From the NCBI RefSeq assembly GCF_014269395.1, contig NZ_JACOGK010000001.1, positions 68,360 to 132,359 of the forward strand: a stretch of DNA of 64,000 nucleotides, in the 5' to 3' direction. The notes beneath the pieces were generated by a model. That model was given only the letters and a program-made list of their open reading frames with translations. It did not search any database and was not told where the DNA came from. The position numbers were made by a program, and so were the translations under genes. Shown here one piece after another: positions 1 to 8,609 of this stretch; position 1 is the stretch's first letter, and each line of letters starts with the position of its first letter. This DNA is from Megasphaera hominis (GTDB taxonomy: Bacteria; Bacillota; Negativicutes; Veillonellales; Megasphaeraceae).

Positions 1-537
1 AATCGTCATGGGCGTCCCGGCAATGATGCCAGCAATGCGGCTGCAGTACTGGGCCGTCGTGTACGTTTTCGTCCGGGTCTGGATAGTCTTGTTGACGAAG
101 TTGATGACCCCTTCCGTATCTGCTGTACACTCCGGCAACACGGCCTTTATCATCTTGTCTTTATTGGTACGCATCCCCTTGACCCAGGTGGCGATGGTAT
201 CAATATGCGACGTTTCAATATCCGGGATAACCAGATAATCGAAGCGTTTGTTCTCGATGATTTTCAGGATATCCGTATAGTCCTCGGTTTCGCTGCTGAT
301 GATTTCCGCAATGACTTTCTTCGGACTGTTCACATAACCCCGCAGAGCCAGTTCCAACTGTTCCCGGTTGCTGTCCGACAGTTCCTTGGGAATATCATCT
401 GCCGTGTACAGGCTCACTTCCATTTCGGAAGGCAGCGTTTCTTCCTTCAGAATCATCAGGACAATGCCGCGTTCGCTCCGTTCAATCGCACTGATGCCTT
501 TTTCCTTGAACGCGATATTAATAGATGGCATTTTCAT
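1..537 (-). CDS. phage tail sheath protein (partial, C-terminus outside window)
   Basis: The reading frame is open from an ATG at 537 to the left edge, giving 179 residues that start MKMPSINIAFKEKG. The N-terminus resembles contractile-tail sheath proteins of Firmicutes phages (XkdK/PBSX type), with an early stretch of the type 'fkekgisAIeRSeRGIV' and a central region reading KRFDYLVIPDIE. The sheath polymerises around the tail tube and contracts at infection, so this gene makes the element a myovirus. An AAGGAAA ribosome site lies 9 nt before the ATG, and the start overlaps the preceding tail-terminator gene by 20 nt, as in a late operon. The family call rests on sequence memory and position; the rest of the tail module lies outside the window. 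Confidence 0.8.
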   Translation of the reverse strand, partial: MKMPSINIAFKEKGISAIERSERGIVLMILKEETLPSEMEVSLYTADDIPKELSDSNREQLELALRGYVNSPKKVIAEIISSETEDYTDILKIIENKRFDYLVIPDIETSHIDTIATWVKGMRTNKDKMIKAVLPECTADTEGVINFVNKTIQTRTKTYTTAQYCSRIAGIIAGTPMTI

Positions 538-982
538 CCGTTATCGTTTCCTTTCCCTTGTACCGCTGATGCAAGATTTCCATGAGTTCGGCTTCATCAT
601 TTTCCTCTGCCGAATCATAATAATTCAGCGTAAGCGTTACCCGGCCGCCATCGTTGTCCTCACCGATGAGTTCCTCGCTCATGGACGCGACAGCAAAAAA
701 CCTGTCCTGGACGGCAATCCCGTCACGGAACAGGTCTTCAACGGCAGCCAGTACTCCATATATGGATGTGCTGGCTGCCTGTTTCTGTGGTATATAGGTG
801 ATGTAAATATCCGTATCCCGGTATACTCCCTGACCGCCCTGCGGCGAAGTGACCGTCATGGATTTCAGGAAAAATGCGGGCGGCCGGAATCCTTCCTTTA
901 CTTCCTGCAGATACACGAGATACGGGAACCGCTCTTTCAGCTTCTGCTGTACGGCCTGCAGGATGTCGATATCATGAATCAT
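518..982 (-). CDS. phage tail terminator-like protein (DUF6838 type)
   Basis: A 154-residue protein that starts MIHDIDILQAVQQKLKERFP and contains 'EVKEGFRPPAFFL' and 'DTDIYITYI'. This is the pattern of small Firmicutes phage proteins placed between the HK97 gp10-like protein and the tail sheath, now grouped as tail terminators. Such proteins cap the tail tube and form the joint with the head. It overlaps the gp10-like gene by 4 nt and the sheath gene by 20 nt, consistent with coupled translation in the late operon. The function is taken from family and position; no catalytic residues are expected. Confidence 0.7.
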   Translation of the reverse strand: MIHDIDILQAVQQKLKERFPYLVYLQEVKEGFRPPAFFLKSMTVTSPQGGQGVYRDTDIYITYIPQKQAASTSIYGVLAAVEDLFRDGIAVQDRFFAVASMSEELIGEDNDGGRVTLTLNYYDSAEENDEAELMEILHQRYKGKETITDENAIY

Positions 983-1398
983 GTGCCTCCCGCCTTCCGG
1001 ATGAGTTTCTTCGTGAGTTTCTCAAGGCCGGGCTGCAGGTCCTGCGATTCAAACAATTTCACGGCTTTTTCCGTGTAGTGCTGTCCTTCGTAGTAACCGA
1101 CAGTCCTGCCGCCGGGCGTTTTCTTGACATGCCCGCTGTTCAGCAGGTGATGGACCGGGTGCTTGTTGACCAGCTCGTAGGTCAGCTCCGAACCATTGAA
1201 GCCTTTCACTTTATGTTTCCATCCCTTCTTCAGCTTGCCCGTACTGCCTTCCGGGGTCTGGTTCACGCATTCCTTCTTGAGCTTGTTGCCAATCGTCACC
1301 AGTCCCTTTTCGGCCGTCCCCGGAAATTCCTCGATGGCAGACAGCAGTTTGCCGGACAATTCGTCTATTCCCTTAATATCAAATTCACTGTTGCTCAT
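979..1398 (-). CDS. HK97 gp10-like head-tail / tail completion protein
   Basis: A 139-residue protein if started at ATG 1398 (MSNSEFDIKGIDEL), which has a GGGGG ribosome site 7 nt upstream; the longer frame to 1446 lacks one. The features typical of gp10 family proteins are visible: an N-terminal 'GIDEL..KL' helix, a central conserved 'TPEGSTGKLKKGW' (the TP.DTG.L..S-like motif), and a 'H.LNSGH....GR' stretch. These proteins sit at the neck between connector and tail. The gene overlaps both neighbours slightly, as expected inside a head-tail joining cluster. Confidence 0.8.
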   Translation of the reverse strand: MSNSEFDIKGIDELSGKLLSAIEEFPGTAEKGLVTIGNKLKKECVNQTPEGSTGKLKKGWKHKVKGFNGSELTYELVNKHPVHHLLNSGHVKKTPGGRTVGYYEGQHYTEKAVKLFESQDLQPGLEKLTKKLIRKAGGT

Positions 1399-1726
1399 TG
1401 TCCTGCCCCCTGATTTCTTCCGTACAGTACAATTCCAGAGCTTCATGACGCATGTACGGATCTACGATGATATCGATGTCATACAGATGATTCTGATACT
1501 TCACTTTCATATCATGGGTGATACCTGGCCGCCAGCGGATGGTGATTTTGCTGTACTCCGTATCCGCCTTGCGCTCCATCTCATAGAACACTTTGCCACG
1601 GGCCGGCTCGATAGAAGCCCAACAGGTACAATGAACTACATCTTGTAACGTATCGAACCCCAAATCGTCAGTCTGTGCTTTCTGGCTAATAATCTGTACC
1701 CGTTTGTTGAGTTTTCCTGTCTGCAT
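1385..1726 (-). CDS. phage head-tail adaptor / head closure protein (SPP1 gp16-like)
   Basis: A 113-residue protein from ATG 1726 (MQTGKLNKRVQIISQ), chosen because AGGGGGA lies 6 nt upstream; the in-frame extension to 1774 has no ribosome site. The N-terminal 'GKLNKRV.I' and central 'CWASIEPARGKVFYEMERKADT' type sequence followed by 'ITIRWRPGI' are the recurring pattern of the head-tail joining (Phage_H_T_join, SPP1 gp16) family. The product plugs the connector after DNA packaging. It lies between the gp6-like connector and gp10-like genes, the usual order. Confidence 0.8.
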   Translation of the reverse strand: MQTGKLNKRVQIISQKAQTDDLGFDTLQDVVHCTCWASIEPARGKVFYEMERKADTEYSKITIRWRPGITHDMKVKYQNHLYDIDIIVDPYMRHEALELYCTEEIRGQDNEQQ

Positions 1727-1737
1727 AATGATTCCCC

Positions 1738-2019
1738 CTAAAAAGCACTCCGCCGCACACCGAACAGCAGCCACCGCAGCATCTTCAGCAGGCCGGAATA
1801 ATCCGCTTCTTCCCGATGCTCATACAAAAAGGCGGCGGCATAGAGAATGGCTTCATGGAACACGACGGGATTCTCTTCGGCATCCGCTTCCTCGCAGCGG
1901 GCCAGGTCCAGGCACAGCGCTTGGGCCGTTTCCAGGGATGACAGGATGACGTCATTATTCGATGTGTCATCCTCGTCAATCCGCAGATATTCCCTGACTT
2001 CTTCCAGGCTGACCAGCAT
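1738..2019 (-). CDS. head-tail connector protein (gp6/gp15-like)
   Basis: A 93-residue mostly helical protein starting MLVSLEEVREYLRIDEDD. This matches the N-terminus of gp6-like connector proteins ('l..vK.yLRID...D'), followed by a helix with 'SSLETAQALCLDLAR' and a C-terminal 'AILYAAAFLYEHRE' helix. The protein forms a ring under the portal to which the head closure protein binds. It begins 3 nt after the capsid gene stops, which marks it as part of the same late transcript. Confidence 0.8.
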   Translation of the reverse strand: MLVSLEEVREYLRIDEDDTSNNDVILSSLETAQALCLDLARCEEADAEENPVVFHEAILYAAAFLYEHREEADYSGLLKMLRWLLFGVRRSAF

Positions 2020-2022
2020 GGC

Positions 2023-3213
2023 TTACGCCTTCGCTTTCACTTCGAGGGCTTTGACCGCTTCCTTCAGCATCAGCATACCATCGACGCGCTGGCTGGCGAG
2101 GAAGCCGATCTGGCCGTTGGCTGCATACAGTTCGTTGAGGCGCTTGAAGGAGCGGGATTCCCGGTCAGCAATCCAGTAGTAGCTGAAATCGCCGAAGAGA
2201 ATCGGACGGTTCCCAGCAGCCAGTTCCGGAGCGAAGGATGTGCTGTAGCAGGGACGGTTCAGGATGGTATCCGGAGTGCCGGCCGTAACGGACGGCTGCC
2301 AGATATAGTTGCCGTTGTTGTCCTTGACCTTGCGCAGGGCCTTGATGGTGGAATCATTCAGAAGCCATACGGCCTTGCGGCGGTACGGGATGCGCAGGGA
2401 ATGATACAGGTCGATGACGTCATCGAAAGTGATGGAAACCCCATTCGTCGTAACGCCAAGTTCCGCAGACGGGAACACGCCGGTCGGCTTGCTCTTGCCA
2501 TCGCCCGTGAGGAAGGCTTCTTCTTCCTTGGTGCCGATACGGCGGGCGAATTCGCCGGCGATATAGCTTTCCAGGTCGAAGACGCTGTCGTTCAGAAGTT
2601 CTTCCGACACACGGATGGCCGTACCCAGCTTGTACGCCCCGATAGACTGCTGGCCAAAGGTATCCTGGCTGTCCGGATAGAGGCCGTTTTCTTCCATCCA
2701 GGCGGCTTCGCCGTGGCCCGTCACGATAGGAATCTTGCGGTCGCCGCTGGTGTGGATGACTGTTGCCAGGCTGCGGAAGAAGTTTTCTTCCTGGAGTTTG
2801 TCGATGAGCTGATGCTCGAATTCATCCGGCACCAGATAACCGCCATCGGCATCGGTACCCACGCTCAGGGCATTCTGCACATCGATGAAGTTCTTATGGC
2901 GGATGCTGTCCCAGAAAGCCTTCTGGTAGGCATTGGATGCGCGGCCCTTCTTCTCATTTTCCGTCTGGGGAGAACCCGGCTGTTCGGTAATGGGAACGCT
3001 CGTGGGTTTTGCCATTTCGGCATCCATACGCTGCTGGCGTTCCAGGCGGTCGATTTCTTTTCCCAGGTTCACTACATCCGCTTCCATCTTGTCATAACGG
3101 GCGGCATCTTCCGCAGAAATCATGCCGTTATCGTCACGTGCCGTATCCAGGAAGGCTTTCGCCGCATCCCAGAGGTTCTTGCGTTTCTCGCGCAGTGCTA
3201 AAATCGTATCCAT
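2023..3213 (-). CDS. major capsid protein, HK97 fold
   Basis: A 396-residue protein. Residues 1 to about 105 form a charged helical region (MDTILALREKRKNLWDAAKA) typical of the N-terminal delta/scaffold domain that the prohead protease removes. The mature part from about residue 110 has HK97-fold landmarks: 'GGYLVPDEFEHQLIDKL' and later 'DVIDLYHSLRIPYRRKAVWLLND'. GGAGG precedes the ATG. The gene follows the ClpP-type protease gene by 17 nt, so protease and its capsid substrate are adjacent, the normal arrangement in this family. Confidence 0.93.
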   Translation of the reverse strand: MDTILALREKRKNLWDAAKAFLDTARDDNGMISAEDAARYDKMEADVVNLGKEIDRLERQQRMDAEMAKPTSVPITEQPGSPQTENEKKGRASNAYQKAFWDSIRHKNFIDVQNALSVGTDADGGYLVPDEFEHQLIDKLQEENFFRSLATVIHTSGDRKIPIVTGHGEAAWMEENGLYPDSQDTFGQQSIGAYKLGTAIRVSEELLNDSVFDLESYIAGEFARRIGTKEEEAFLTGDGKSKPTGVFPSAELGVTTNGVSITFDDVIDLYHSLRIPYRRKAVWLLNDSTIKALRKVKDNNGNYIWQPSVTAGTPDTILNRPCYSTSFAPELAAGNRPILFGDFSYYWIADRESRSFKRLNELYAANGQIGFLASQRVDGMLMLKEAVKALEVKAKA

Positions 3214-3229
3214 TGTTTATTTCCTCCTG

Positions 3230-3934
3230 TCAATGAATGAGCAGTGCCAGCCGTTTTTCCAAATCAGCGGCTGGCACTTTCTGTAAAGGTTTATTCGGTT
3301 TTACTTTCTGTACAAAGGAATTCGTCACCGTAACCGGGCTGTACAGCATGGCGGCAGACTCCTGATCTTCTTCGTTCTTGTCAAAGAGAATCTCATCGGC
3401 AAAGCCCAGTTCCACGGCCTTGCGGGCATTGAGCCATGTTTCATCATCCATCATGTGCGAAATCTTCGTGCGGGCCAGGCCGCTCTTGATTTCATAGGCG
3501 TTGATGATGCTCTCCTTGACCTCTCTCAGCATACCGATGGTCTTTTCCATTTCGGCTTTGTCCCCGTAAGCCAGTGTCGCCGGATTGTGAATCATCAGGA
3601 TGGCCACTGGCGACATGCAGACCTTCGTCCCGGCCATGGCAATGACCGAGGCTGCCGAGGCCGCCAGGCCATCAATCTTAACGGTGACGTTCCCCGGATA
3701 ATCCATGAGCATGTTATAAATCTGGGCGGCAGCAAAACAGTCACCGCCCGGGCTGTTGATCCAGAGAGTGATGTCGCCGCTGCCCGCGTTCAGTTCATCC
3801 TTGAAAGCCTTCGGCGTCACTTCATCGCCCCACCAGGTCTCGTCCGAAATCTGGCCGTCCAGGTACAGCGTCCTATCACTGCCAAAGGCATCAGGCGCTT
3901 CATTGGTCACCCATCTCCAAAATTTATGTTTCAT
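3230..3934 (-). CDS. ClpP-like prohead protease (peptidase S14)
   Basis: A 234-residue ClpP-fold serine protease that in this phage group processes the capsid and portal. The start at 3934 (MKHKFWRWV) is preferred because GGGGGTGG lies just upstream. Visible landmarks are 'LWINSPGGDCFAA' near residues 60-72, the nucleophile region 'GLAASAASVIAMAG' near 89-102, and the catalytic-His region 'MIHNP' near 114-118. A C-terminal extension of about 50 residues beyond the ClpP core is usual for phage versions. It lies upstream of the capsid gene; a moron gene separates it from portal, its usual direct neighbour. Confidence 0.92.
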   Translation of the reverse strand: MKHKFWRWVTNEAPDAFGSDRTLYLDGQISDETWWGDEVTPKAFKDELNAGSGDITLWINSPGGDCFAAAQIYNMLMDYPGNVTVKIDGLAASAASVIAMAGTKVCMSPVAILMIHNPATLAYGDKAEMEKTIGMLREVKESIINAYEIKSGLARTKISHMMDDETWLNARKAVELGFADEILFDKNEEDQESAAMLYSPVTVTNSFVQKVKPNKPLQKVPAADLEKRLALLIH

Positions 3935-3953
3935 GTTCCACCCCCGTCCAAGC

Positions 3954-3990
3954 AAAAGAAAAGCACCTGGCAGTTTTCACTGCTAGGTGC
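3954..3990 (-). terminator. intrinsic terminator downstream of the 4012-4773 gene
   Basis: Read on the minus strand, a 12-bp stem with one mismatch (3979-3990 against 3963-3974) is followed by a T-rich tract at 3954-3962. It ends the short transcript of the inserted secreted-protein gene just before the protease gene begins. Confidence 0.75.
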
Positions 3991-4011
3991 CAATATATTG
4001 AATAGAAATTT

Positions 4012-4773
4012 TTAATTATTGAACATGGACAAGATTATGCTGTTTGGATAATTGTCAAACCACATATACTCTTCATGCCCCACACTGTACGCCCCGTATT
4101 GTCCGGCTCTTGGAACCCGATTAAATCCATACGCCGATTTGAATTCATACGGTGCATTGGCACAGTCAAAACCAGTCCTGTCAAAATGGCGATTGCCGTT
4201 CTGATATATTTTAATAATCCAAACGCGCTGATGTCTCATGGTCAGTTCCAATCCAAGCTTCTGATATTGCCATGTGTCTAAATTTTTCCAAGGTTTCAGG
4301 TTCTGAATTTTATCTGGCTTGCCATACTTAGCCAGCACTTCTTTTTCCGGCATATCAAGTCCGATGCCACCAACAGACTCATAATACTTTGCTGCTTTTG
4401 TTCTCATGAGCAGTATGCCTTTCCGCTCATCCATATTATCTCCGTTTAGGATAACATGCGCATGATAGCTGTCTTTTTGCAAATTTTCACCAATAACTGG
4501 CAAATCTCGATAACCATCCGCTTCAATTATACGAATAATGCAGCTGAAATTTGATCCACCTCCAGCCGGGTGGTATGCTCCTACAATAGCACAGCCATTG
4601 ACAGTGTTACCTTTGAAATCCAAGACAACATTACCATCTGCATCATACCATGCTCCTTGAAGCTTAGACACGATACGTGGTGTCGCATCATAGTATGCCA
4701 TTACTACTGAGCCGAAACACCACATCATGAATACAGCCACCAGCAAAACGAGTCTTTTCTTGTACCGTTTCAT
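4012..4773 (-). CDS. secreted protein of unknown function, moron inserted between portal and protease
   Basis: A 253-residue protein I do not recognise. It begins with a clear signal peptide (basic MKRYKKR, hydrophobic core to about residue 22, likely cleavage after VVMA), so the product is exported. The mature part has a beta-rich region with 'GAWYDADGNVVLDFKGNTV', a segment 'GIGLDMPEKEVLAKYGKPDKI' of the kind seen in small exported Negativicutes proteins, and cysteines near residues 58, 80 and 205. It has its own promoter with a palindrome upstream and its own terminator downstream, and it splits the usual portal-protease pair. That cassette layout is what defines a phage moron. A lysogenic-conversion role is an inference. 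Confidence 0.75.
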   Translation of the reverse strand: MKRYKKRLVLLVAVFMMWCFGSVVMAYYDATPRIVSKLQGAWYDADGNVVLDFKGNTVNGCAIVGAYHPAGGGSNFSCIIRIIEADGYRDLPVIGENLQKDSYHAHVILNGDNMDERKGILLMRTKAAKYYESVGGIGLDMPEKEVLAKYGKPDKIQNLKPWKNLDTWQYQKLGLELTMRHQRVWIIKIYQNGNRHFDRTGFDCANAPYEFKSAYGFNRVPRAGQYGAYSVGHEEYMWFDNYPNSIILSMFNN

Positions 4774-4789
4774 AACATCGCCTCCATAA

Positions 4790-4837
4790 AAGTATCATTC
4801 GATACTTCCATTATACAGGAGTGCCTGGGAAACTCAA
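4790..4837 (-). promoter_or_regulatory. promoter and 7-bp inverted repeat for the 4012-4773 moron
   Basis: On the minus strand TTGAGT (4832-4837) and TATAAT (4810-4815) are separated by 16 nt, a good sigma-70-type promoter that overlaps the portal stop codon. Immediately downstream is a perfect 7-bp inverted repeat (AAGTATC / GATACTT, 4790-4807, 4-nt spacer), placed at the expected start of transcription, so it could be an operator. A GGAGG ribosome site follows. Confidence 0.7.
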
Positions 4838-5322
4838 TCTGATGACAGCCTTTGATCGCCCTTGGCAAAAGCCCCGGCATCCTTGAGCTTGGTCATGCTG
4901 CCGTTCACTAGGTACAGGTTGCCGCCTTCCTCATCCGGCACGGGATTCATGTCTTCCATCTCCCTGATATCGTTGGCGGACAGCCAGCCGTTCTGCCGGC
5001 CGATGCTGTAGCCGGTCATGCGGCTCTCGTAGTCGCCGCGCATGAGGCCGTTCACATTGAACTTCAGGAAATACTGCTTCTTCTCTTCCGGCAGGAACAG
5101 GGCTTTCTGCATAGCCTGCTCCCAGCGGATGACCCAGGGGTCCAGCGTGTATTTCACGAATTCCATGGACTGCTGTTCGATATTATTGAAGGAGCTTTTC
5201 TCCAAATCGCCAATCATGTGCGGCGGGATGCGGTACAGTCTGGCAATTTCATCCAGCTGGAACTTCCGTGTTTCCAGGAACTGTGCCTCTTCCGGGGGGA
5301 TGCCGATCTGCTGATATTTCAT
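4834..5322 (-). CDS. phage portal protein, exon 2 (C-terminal part)
   Basis: After removal of the group II intron the frame runs from ...VLEEG straight into MKYQQIGIPPEEAQFLETRK, the conserved HK97-type portal sequence. Exon 2 supplies 162 residues, including 'RLYRIPPHMIGDLEKSSFNNIE' and 'LDPWVIRWEQ', which are strongly conserved in portals. A frame starting at 5412 is open but its first 30 codons are intron domain V/VI sequence, not portal. The spliced product would be 419 residues, a normal length for the 12-fold packaging ring. The stop codon overlaps the promoter of the next gene. Confidence 0.9.
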   Translation of the reverse strand: MKYQQIGIPPEEAQFLETRKFQLDEIARLYRIPPHMIGDLEKSSFNNIEQQSMEFVKYTLDPWVIRWEQAMQKALFLPEEKKQYFLKFNVNGLMRGDYESRMTGYSIGRQNGWLSANDIREMEDMNPVPDEEGGNLYLVNGSMTKLKDAGAFAKGDQRLSSD

Positions 5323-7782
5323 GTAGAGTAGGCAAGTGCCGCCGTGCATTGTTTCCAATGTCGGTTTGCACAAGCCTCTCCCCAAACCGTGCTTACACCT
5401 CTCGATGTACACGGCTTTCCATTTACACTATGACGAATGATGGATTTTCTTATGGCATTCTTTACAAACAACAAGTGTTTTCCGCTTTCTTGCAATCATC
5501 GCCATTTCCCATTGCTCCTTACCTTTGAGGTTTTTCATCTTGTTGATGTGATGAATTTCAAAAGCAATGCCATCACCTTCCGCACCGCATAATTCACATT
5601 TACAAGCCTTCAACCTGGCTTCAAGAGAATTTCTTGTGTTGAAATGGATATGGTTCTTCACCGTATCAATGCTTGGTTCGTCAAAGACAGTTCCTCGTTT
5701 GAAGTCCGAGAATTTCACAATCATCATGCGCTTTTTCTCTTTCTTCGTTTTATAAGGAATGCCCCACGACTTTCCGCACTTGAATATCCTCTTTATGCCT
5801 GATATTCTGGTTTTATGCTTCTTAGCAAGTGTTTTCAGACAGCTGTATTCCATCAGATAAACGAAATACGTCAGCTTTGAGAAATTACTGGCTATGCAGT
5901 AATAATTACAGATTCCACGAGTCTGCGAGTTATAGGTATCTACAATTTCAAGGTCAGTAAGACCCGCCATTGAGTTTCTTTGCCATGGGATGAGTTTGCC
6001 GTCCTTACCTTGAATGACAATCTCACGGTCGTACATGAACTTCTCAATCCGCTCCATGGGAATAAGCAATTCCACAGAGTTATTAAGCGTCCGCTGTAAA
6101 ACCCCATTGGTTTTCCTTTTGGATTCCTGACATCTGCGCACGTTGATGTCATATCCGAGAAAATGAGCATTGCCGGAACTGTGCGTGATTTTTGTTTTCT
6201 CGTCAGACAATTCCAGTTTTAATCTTGTTGCCACAAACAACGTAAGCTCCTGCTTTATACGCTCCGCATCCTCACGGCTTCCGCTGACACCGATAATAAA
6301 ATCATCAGCATAGCGTACATAGGCGATTTTCTTGTCGGAAGCGTCCTTGTATGGCAATCTGCGCTTTTCCACTTCAAGCTTATGAATCTGTTTTAACAGT
6401 TCTTTCTTTTCCGCTTCATCAACGCATTCGCCGTAACGCTTTTGCAATTTGACAATTCCTCTCACCTTTTTGCCGTATGCAGGTGTATAGGCATAATCAG
6501 CAGGCGCATTAAATTCTTTCTGCATGGCTTCTACTTTCTTGTCCAACTCATGCAGATATATATTTGCAAGAATCGGGGAAAGAATGCCGCCCTGCGGAGT
6601 TCCGCTGTATGTCTTGTGGTACTCCCAATTTTCCATGTAGCCCGCTTTCAGAAACTTTCCTATCAGATTTATGAACTTGCTGTCCTTAATCTTCTCAGAA
6701 AGCAGATTCAGCAGAACCGTGTGGTCAATGTTGTCAAAGCATCCCTTAATGTCTCCCTCGACAAACCATTTCGTACTGCGGAAAGAACGGCTGATTTCTT
6801 TCAGCGCTGAGTGACAGCTTCTATTCGGTCTGAATCCGTGCGAATGAGTACTGAAAACAGGCTCATAGATTACTTCAAGTATCTGCCGTATCGCATCCTG
6901 TATCAGTTTGTCTCTGAATGACGGAATACCTAATGGACGCATTTTTCCGTTGCGCTTAGGAATGTAGACACGTTTTACCGCTTTTGGCTCATAGGTTTGT
7001 TTTTTCAGTTCATCAATAATCTGATTCACATATTCCTTTCCAAAACCGTCAGCCGTATCATTGTCCACACCCTCAGTTCCTGCGCCCTTGTTTGCGTAAA
7101 GGTTCTTGTATGCGGTCATGTAAATATCCTCTCGCAAAAGATACCTATAGAGCCGCGTGTAGATACCGTCTGAATGCTCTTCAGAATTTCTGTACATTCG
7201 TTCTAAAATTTCAGATGTTGGTTTCATTGAGGTTTCTCCTCCCTTTCACCTTTCCTTTTAGAGTTGCATAAGCTGCGTTCCTTCGCCATGTAAGAGCTAT
7301 TAACTCTCTCGGACTACTACGAACGCTCCGTACCCATGGGCGGTATTCAAGTCCTATAGACTATAGCCTTTCGGCATCCGCCTTTAGGGTATCCCCAGTT
7401 AGCGTCATTGCTTGGTATGCTCGAATTATCGGTTCCGCTTTAGACTCTTTAACACAGGTTCTCCTGCTCGTGCCGTGACATTCGCAATCATGCCGCCTTT
7501 GAAGGATGTAAAGACAGTCAGTCACGGAATGGGTAACAGGCTAATTTCCCAATTCCCCTCGGAAATGGACACTCAAGTCTCACGTTCAGTAGATACCTTA
7601 AACCTCATATCCGATTGTTGTGGCGGTTCAGTCGTACCCTTTAGCCTTTGAGTAACTTACCGCTTTCCTGTCGTGCTATGTTCCCGTATCAGCTTTCACT
7701 TTGCGGTAAGACAGGTCAACTCACCCATGATTGTGGGTGGTAGTACCAAACACTACTATCAATGACGCCCATCTGGGCGCAC
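5323..7782 (-). mobile_element. complete group II intron interrupting the portal gene
   Basis: The intron is 2,460 nt and lies in the same orientation as portal. The 5' end reads GTGCGCCCAGAT, the canonical GUGYG start. The next about 250 nt resemble the domain I sequence of the Lactococcus Ll.LtrB intron as I remember it (for example AAAGCTGATACGGGAAC and GGGTACGACTGA), suggesting a group IIA, mitochondrial-like class. The reverse transcriptase frame sits in domain IV. Domain V is visible at about 5381-5419 (AAAGCCGTGTACATCGAGAG). Domain VI pairs GAGAGGC with GCCT-A-CTC and leaves a bulged A at 5329, close to the 3' splice site at 5323. Both exon junctions restore the portal frame exactly. 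Confidence 0.92.
5428..7227 (-). CDS. ltrA: group II intron reverse transcriptase/maturase with HNH endonuclease (LtrA-like)
   Basis: A 599-residue intron-encoded protein that binds its own intron RNA, aids splicing and carries out retrohoming by reverse splicing and target-primed reverse transcription. In order: reverse transcriptase fingers/palm with 'KMRPLGIPSFRDKLIQDA' near residue 100, 'GCFDNIDH' near 160 and the catalytic YADD near 305; maturase (X) domain at about 380-500; DNA-binding region; and a C-terminal HNH endonuclease with CELCGAEGDG, HHI and CKECHKKIH. All key motifs are present and no frameshift is visible, so it looks functional. GGAGGAGA precedes the start. Confidence 0.95.
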   Translation of the reverse strand: MKPTSEILERMYRNSEEHSDGIYTRLYRYLLREDIYMTAYKNLYANKGAGTEGVDNDTADGFGKEYVNQIIDELKKQTYEPKAVKRVYIPKRNGKMRPLGIPSFRDKLIQDAIRQILEVIYEPVFSTHSHGFRPNRSCHSALKEISRSFRSTKWFVEGDIKGCFDNIDHTVLLNLLSEKIKDSKFINLIGKFLKAGYMENWEYHKTYSGTPQGGILSPILANIYLHELDKKVEAMQKEFNAPADYAYTPAYGKKVRGIVKLQKRYGECVDEAEKKELLKQIHKLEVEKRRLPYKDASDKKIAYVRYADDFIIGVSGSREDAERIKQELTLFVATRLKLELSDEKTKITHSSGNAHFLGYDINVRRCQESKRKTNGVLQRTLNNSVELLIPMERIEKFMYDREIVIQGKDGKLIPWQRNSMAGLTDLEIVDTYNSQTRGICNYYCIASNFSKLTYFVYLMEYSCLKTLAKKHKTRISGIKRIFKCGKSWGIPYKTKKEKKRMMIVKFSDFKRGTVFDEPSIDTVKNHIHFNTRNSLEARLKACKCELCGAEGDGIAFEIHHINKMKNLKGKEQWEMAMIARKRKTLVVCKECHKKIHHSS

Positions 7783-8553
7783 CCCTTCCTCGAGGACAGC
7801 CACCTTATGGGCATTGCCGCTGCCACGATAGACGGCATTCCACGAATCCCGGACCTTAGCCGGGTCTTTCAGGACGCCGGGGTGTTCCAGTACTCCGCTG
7901 GGACTGGCCCCGTTGGCAAAGAAAGACGCGCCATATTCTTCGCAGGCCATGGTCATGCCCACGGCATTGCGGGCCATGGCGATAGGAGAATATCCGACCA
8001 GGCCATCAAAGCCAAGACCAGGAATGTGCAGCACTTCTTCCTTTGGCAGAGCCACCTGCCCATACGGTTTGATGCTCGGATTTTCATCACTGGTCTTGGT
8101 GTACAGATAGAAAATCCGGCCCCGGTCATCCCGGCACACACTCATCTTGTCCGGCCGCAATGGATAGAGTCCCTGTACCCGTCCCAGGCGGTCACGGATA
8201 ATCTGTGCGTAGGCATTGCCCCAGATGAGCAGGTGGCTCATGAGCGTTTCCCGGAAGATGAACGATGTCATCTCCGGGTTCGGCTCATCATGAAGCAGAT
8301 GGTACAGCGGATGGTCATAGACCCGTTCCTTGCCGCCCTGCGTGTAACGGTACATCTGAAGCGGCAGGGCAGCTAAAGTTTCCGCCAGGATACGCACACA
8401 GGCATATACAGCTGTAGTCTGCATGGCCGTGAACTCGTTCACCGTCTTGCCGCTCGTGGACGGACCGAACAGGTAACGGAAGTCTGTACCGATGTAATAG
8501 TTCTGAGGTTTATCCCTTGATTTGAAGAACTGAGATAAAAACGGAATATGCAT
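7783..8553 (-). CDS. phage portal protein, exon 1 (N-terminal part)
   Basis: Exon 1 encodes 257 residues from ATG 8553 (MHIPFLSQFF), which has AGGAGG 5 nt upstream; a longer in-frame extension to 8577 runs through that ribosome site and is unlikely. HK97-type portal motifs are present: 'TAMQTTAVYACVRILAETLAALPL' near residues 40-65, 'HPLYHLLHDEPNPEMTS' near 90, and 'GNAHKVAVLEEG' at the exon end. Without splicing the frame would stop 7 codons into the intron, giving a useless half portal. Portal is the dodecameric DNA gate of the head, so phage viability depends on intron removal. Confidence 0.9.
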
Positions 8554-8609
8554 GGAAACCTCCTGAAATAAAATCAAAAGTATGATGGATCAATGCGTCT
8601 TTGCCTCTC

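Noticed and set aside
5428-7227. Reverse transcriptase as part of a diversity-generating retroelement or retron
   Set aside because: The maturase and HNH domains, ribozyme ends and domain V mark a group II intron; there is no template/variable repeat pair or msr-msd.
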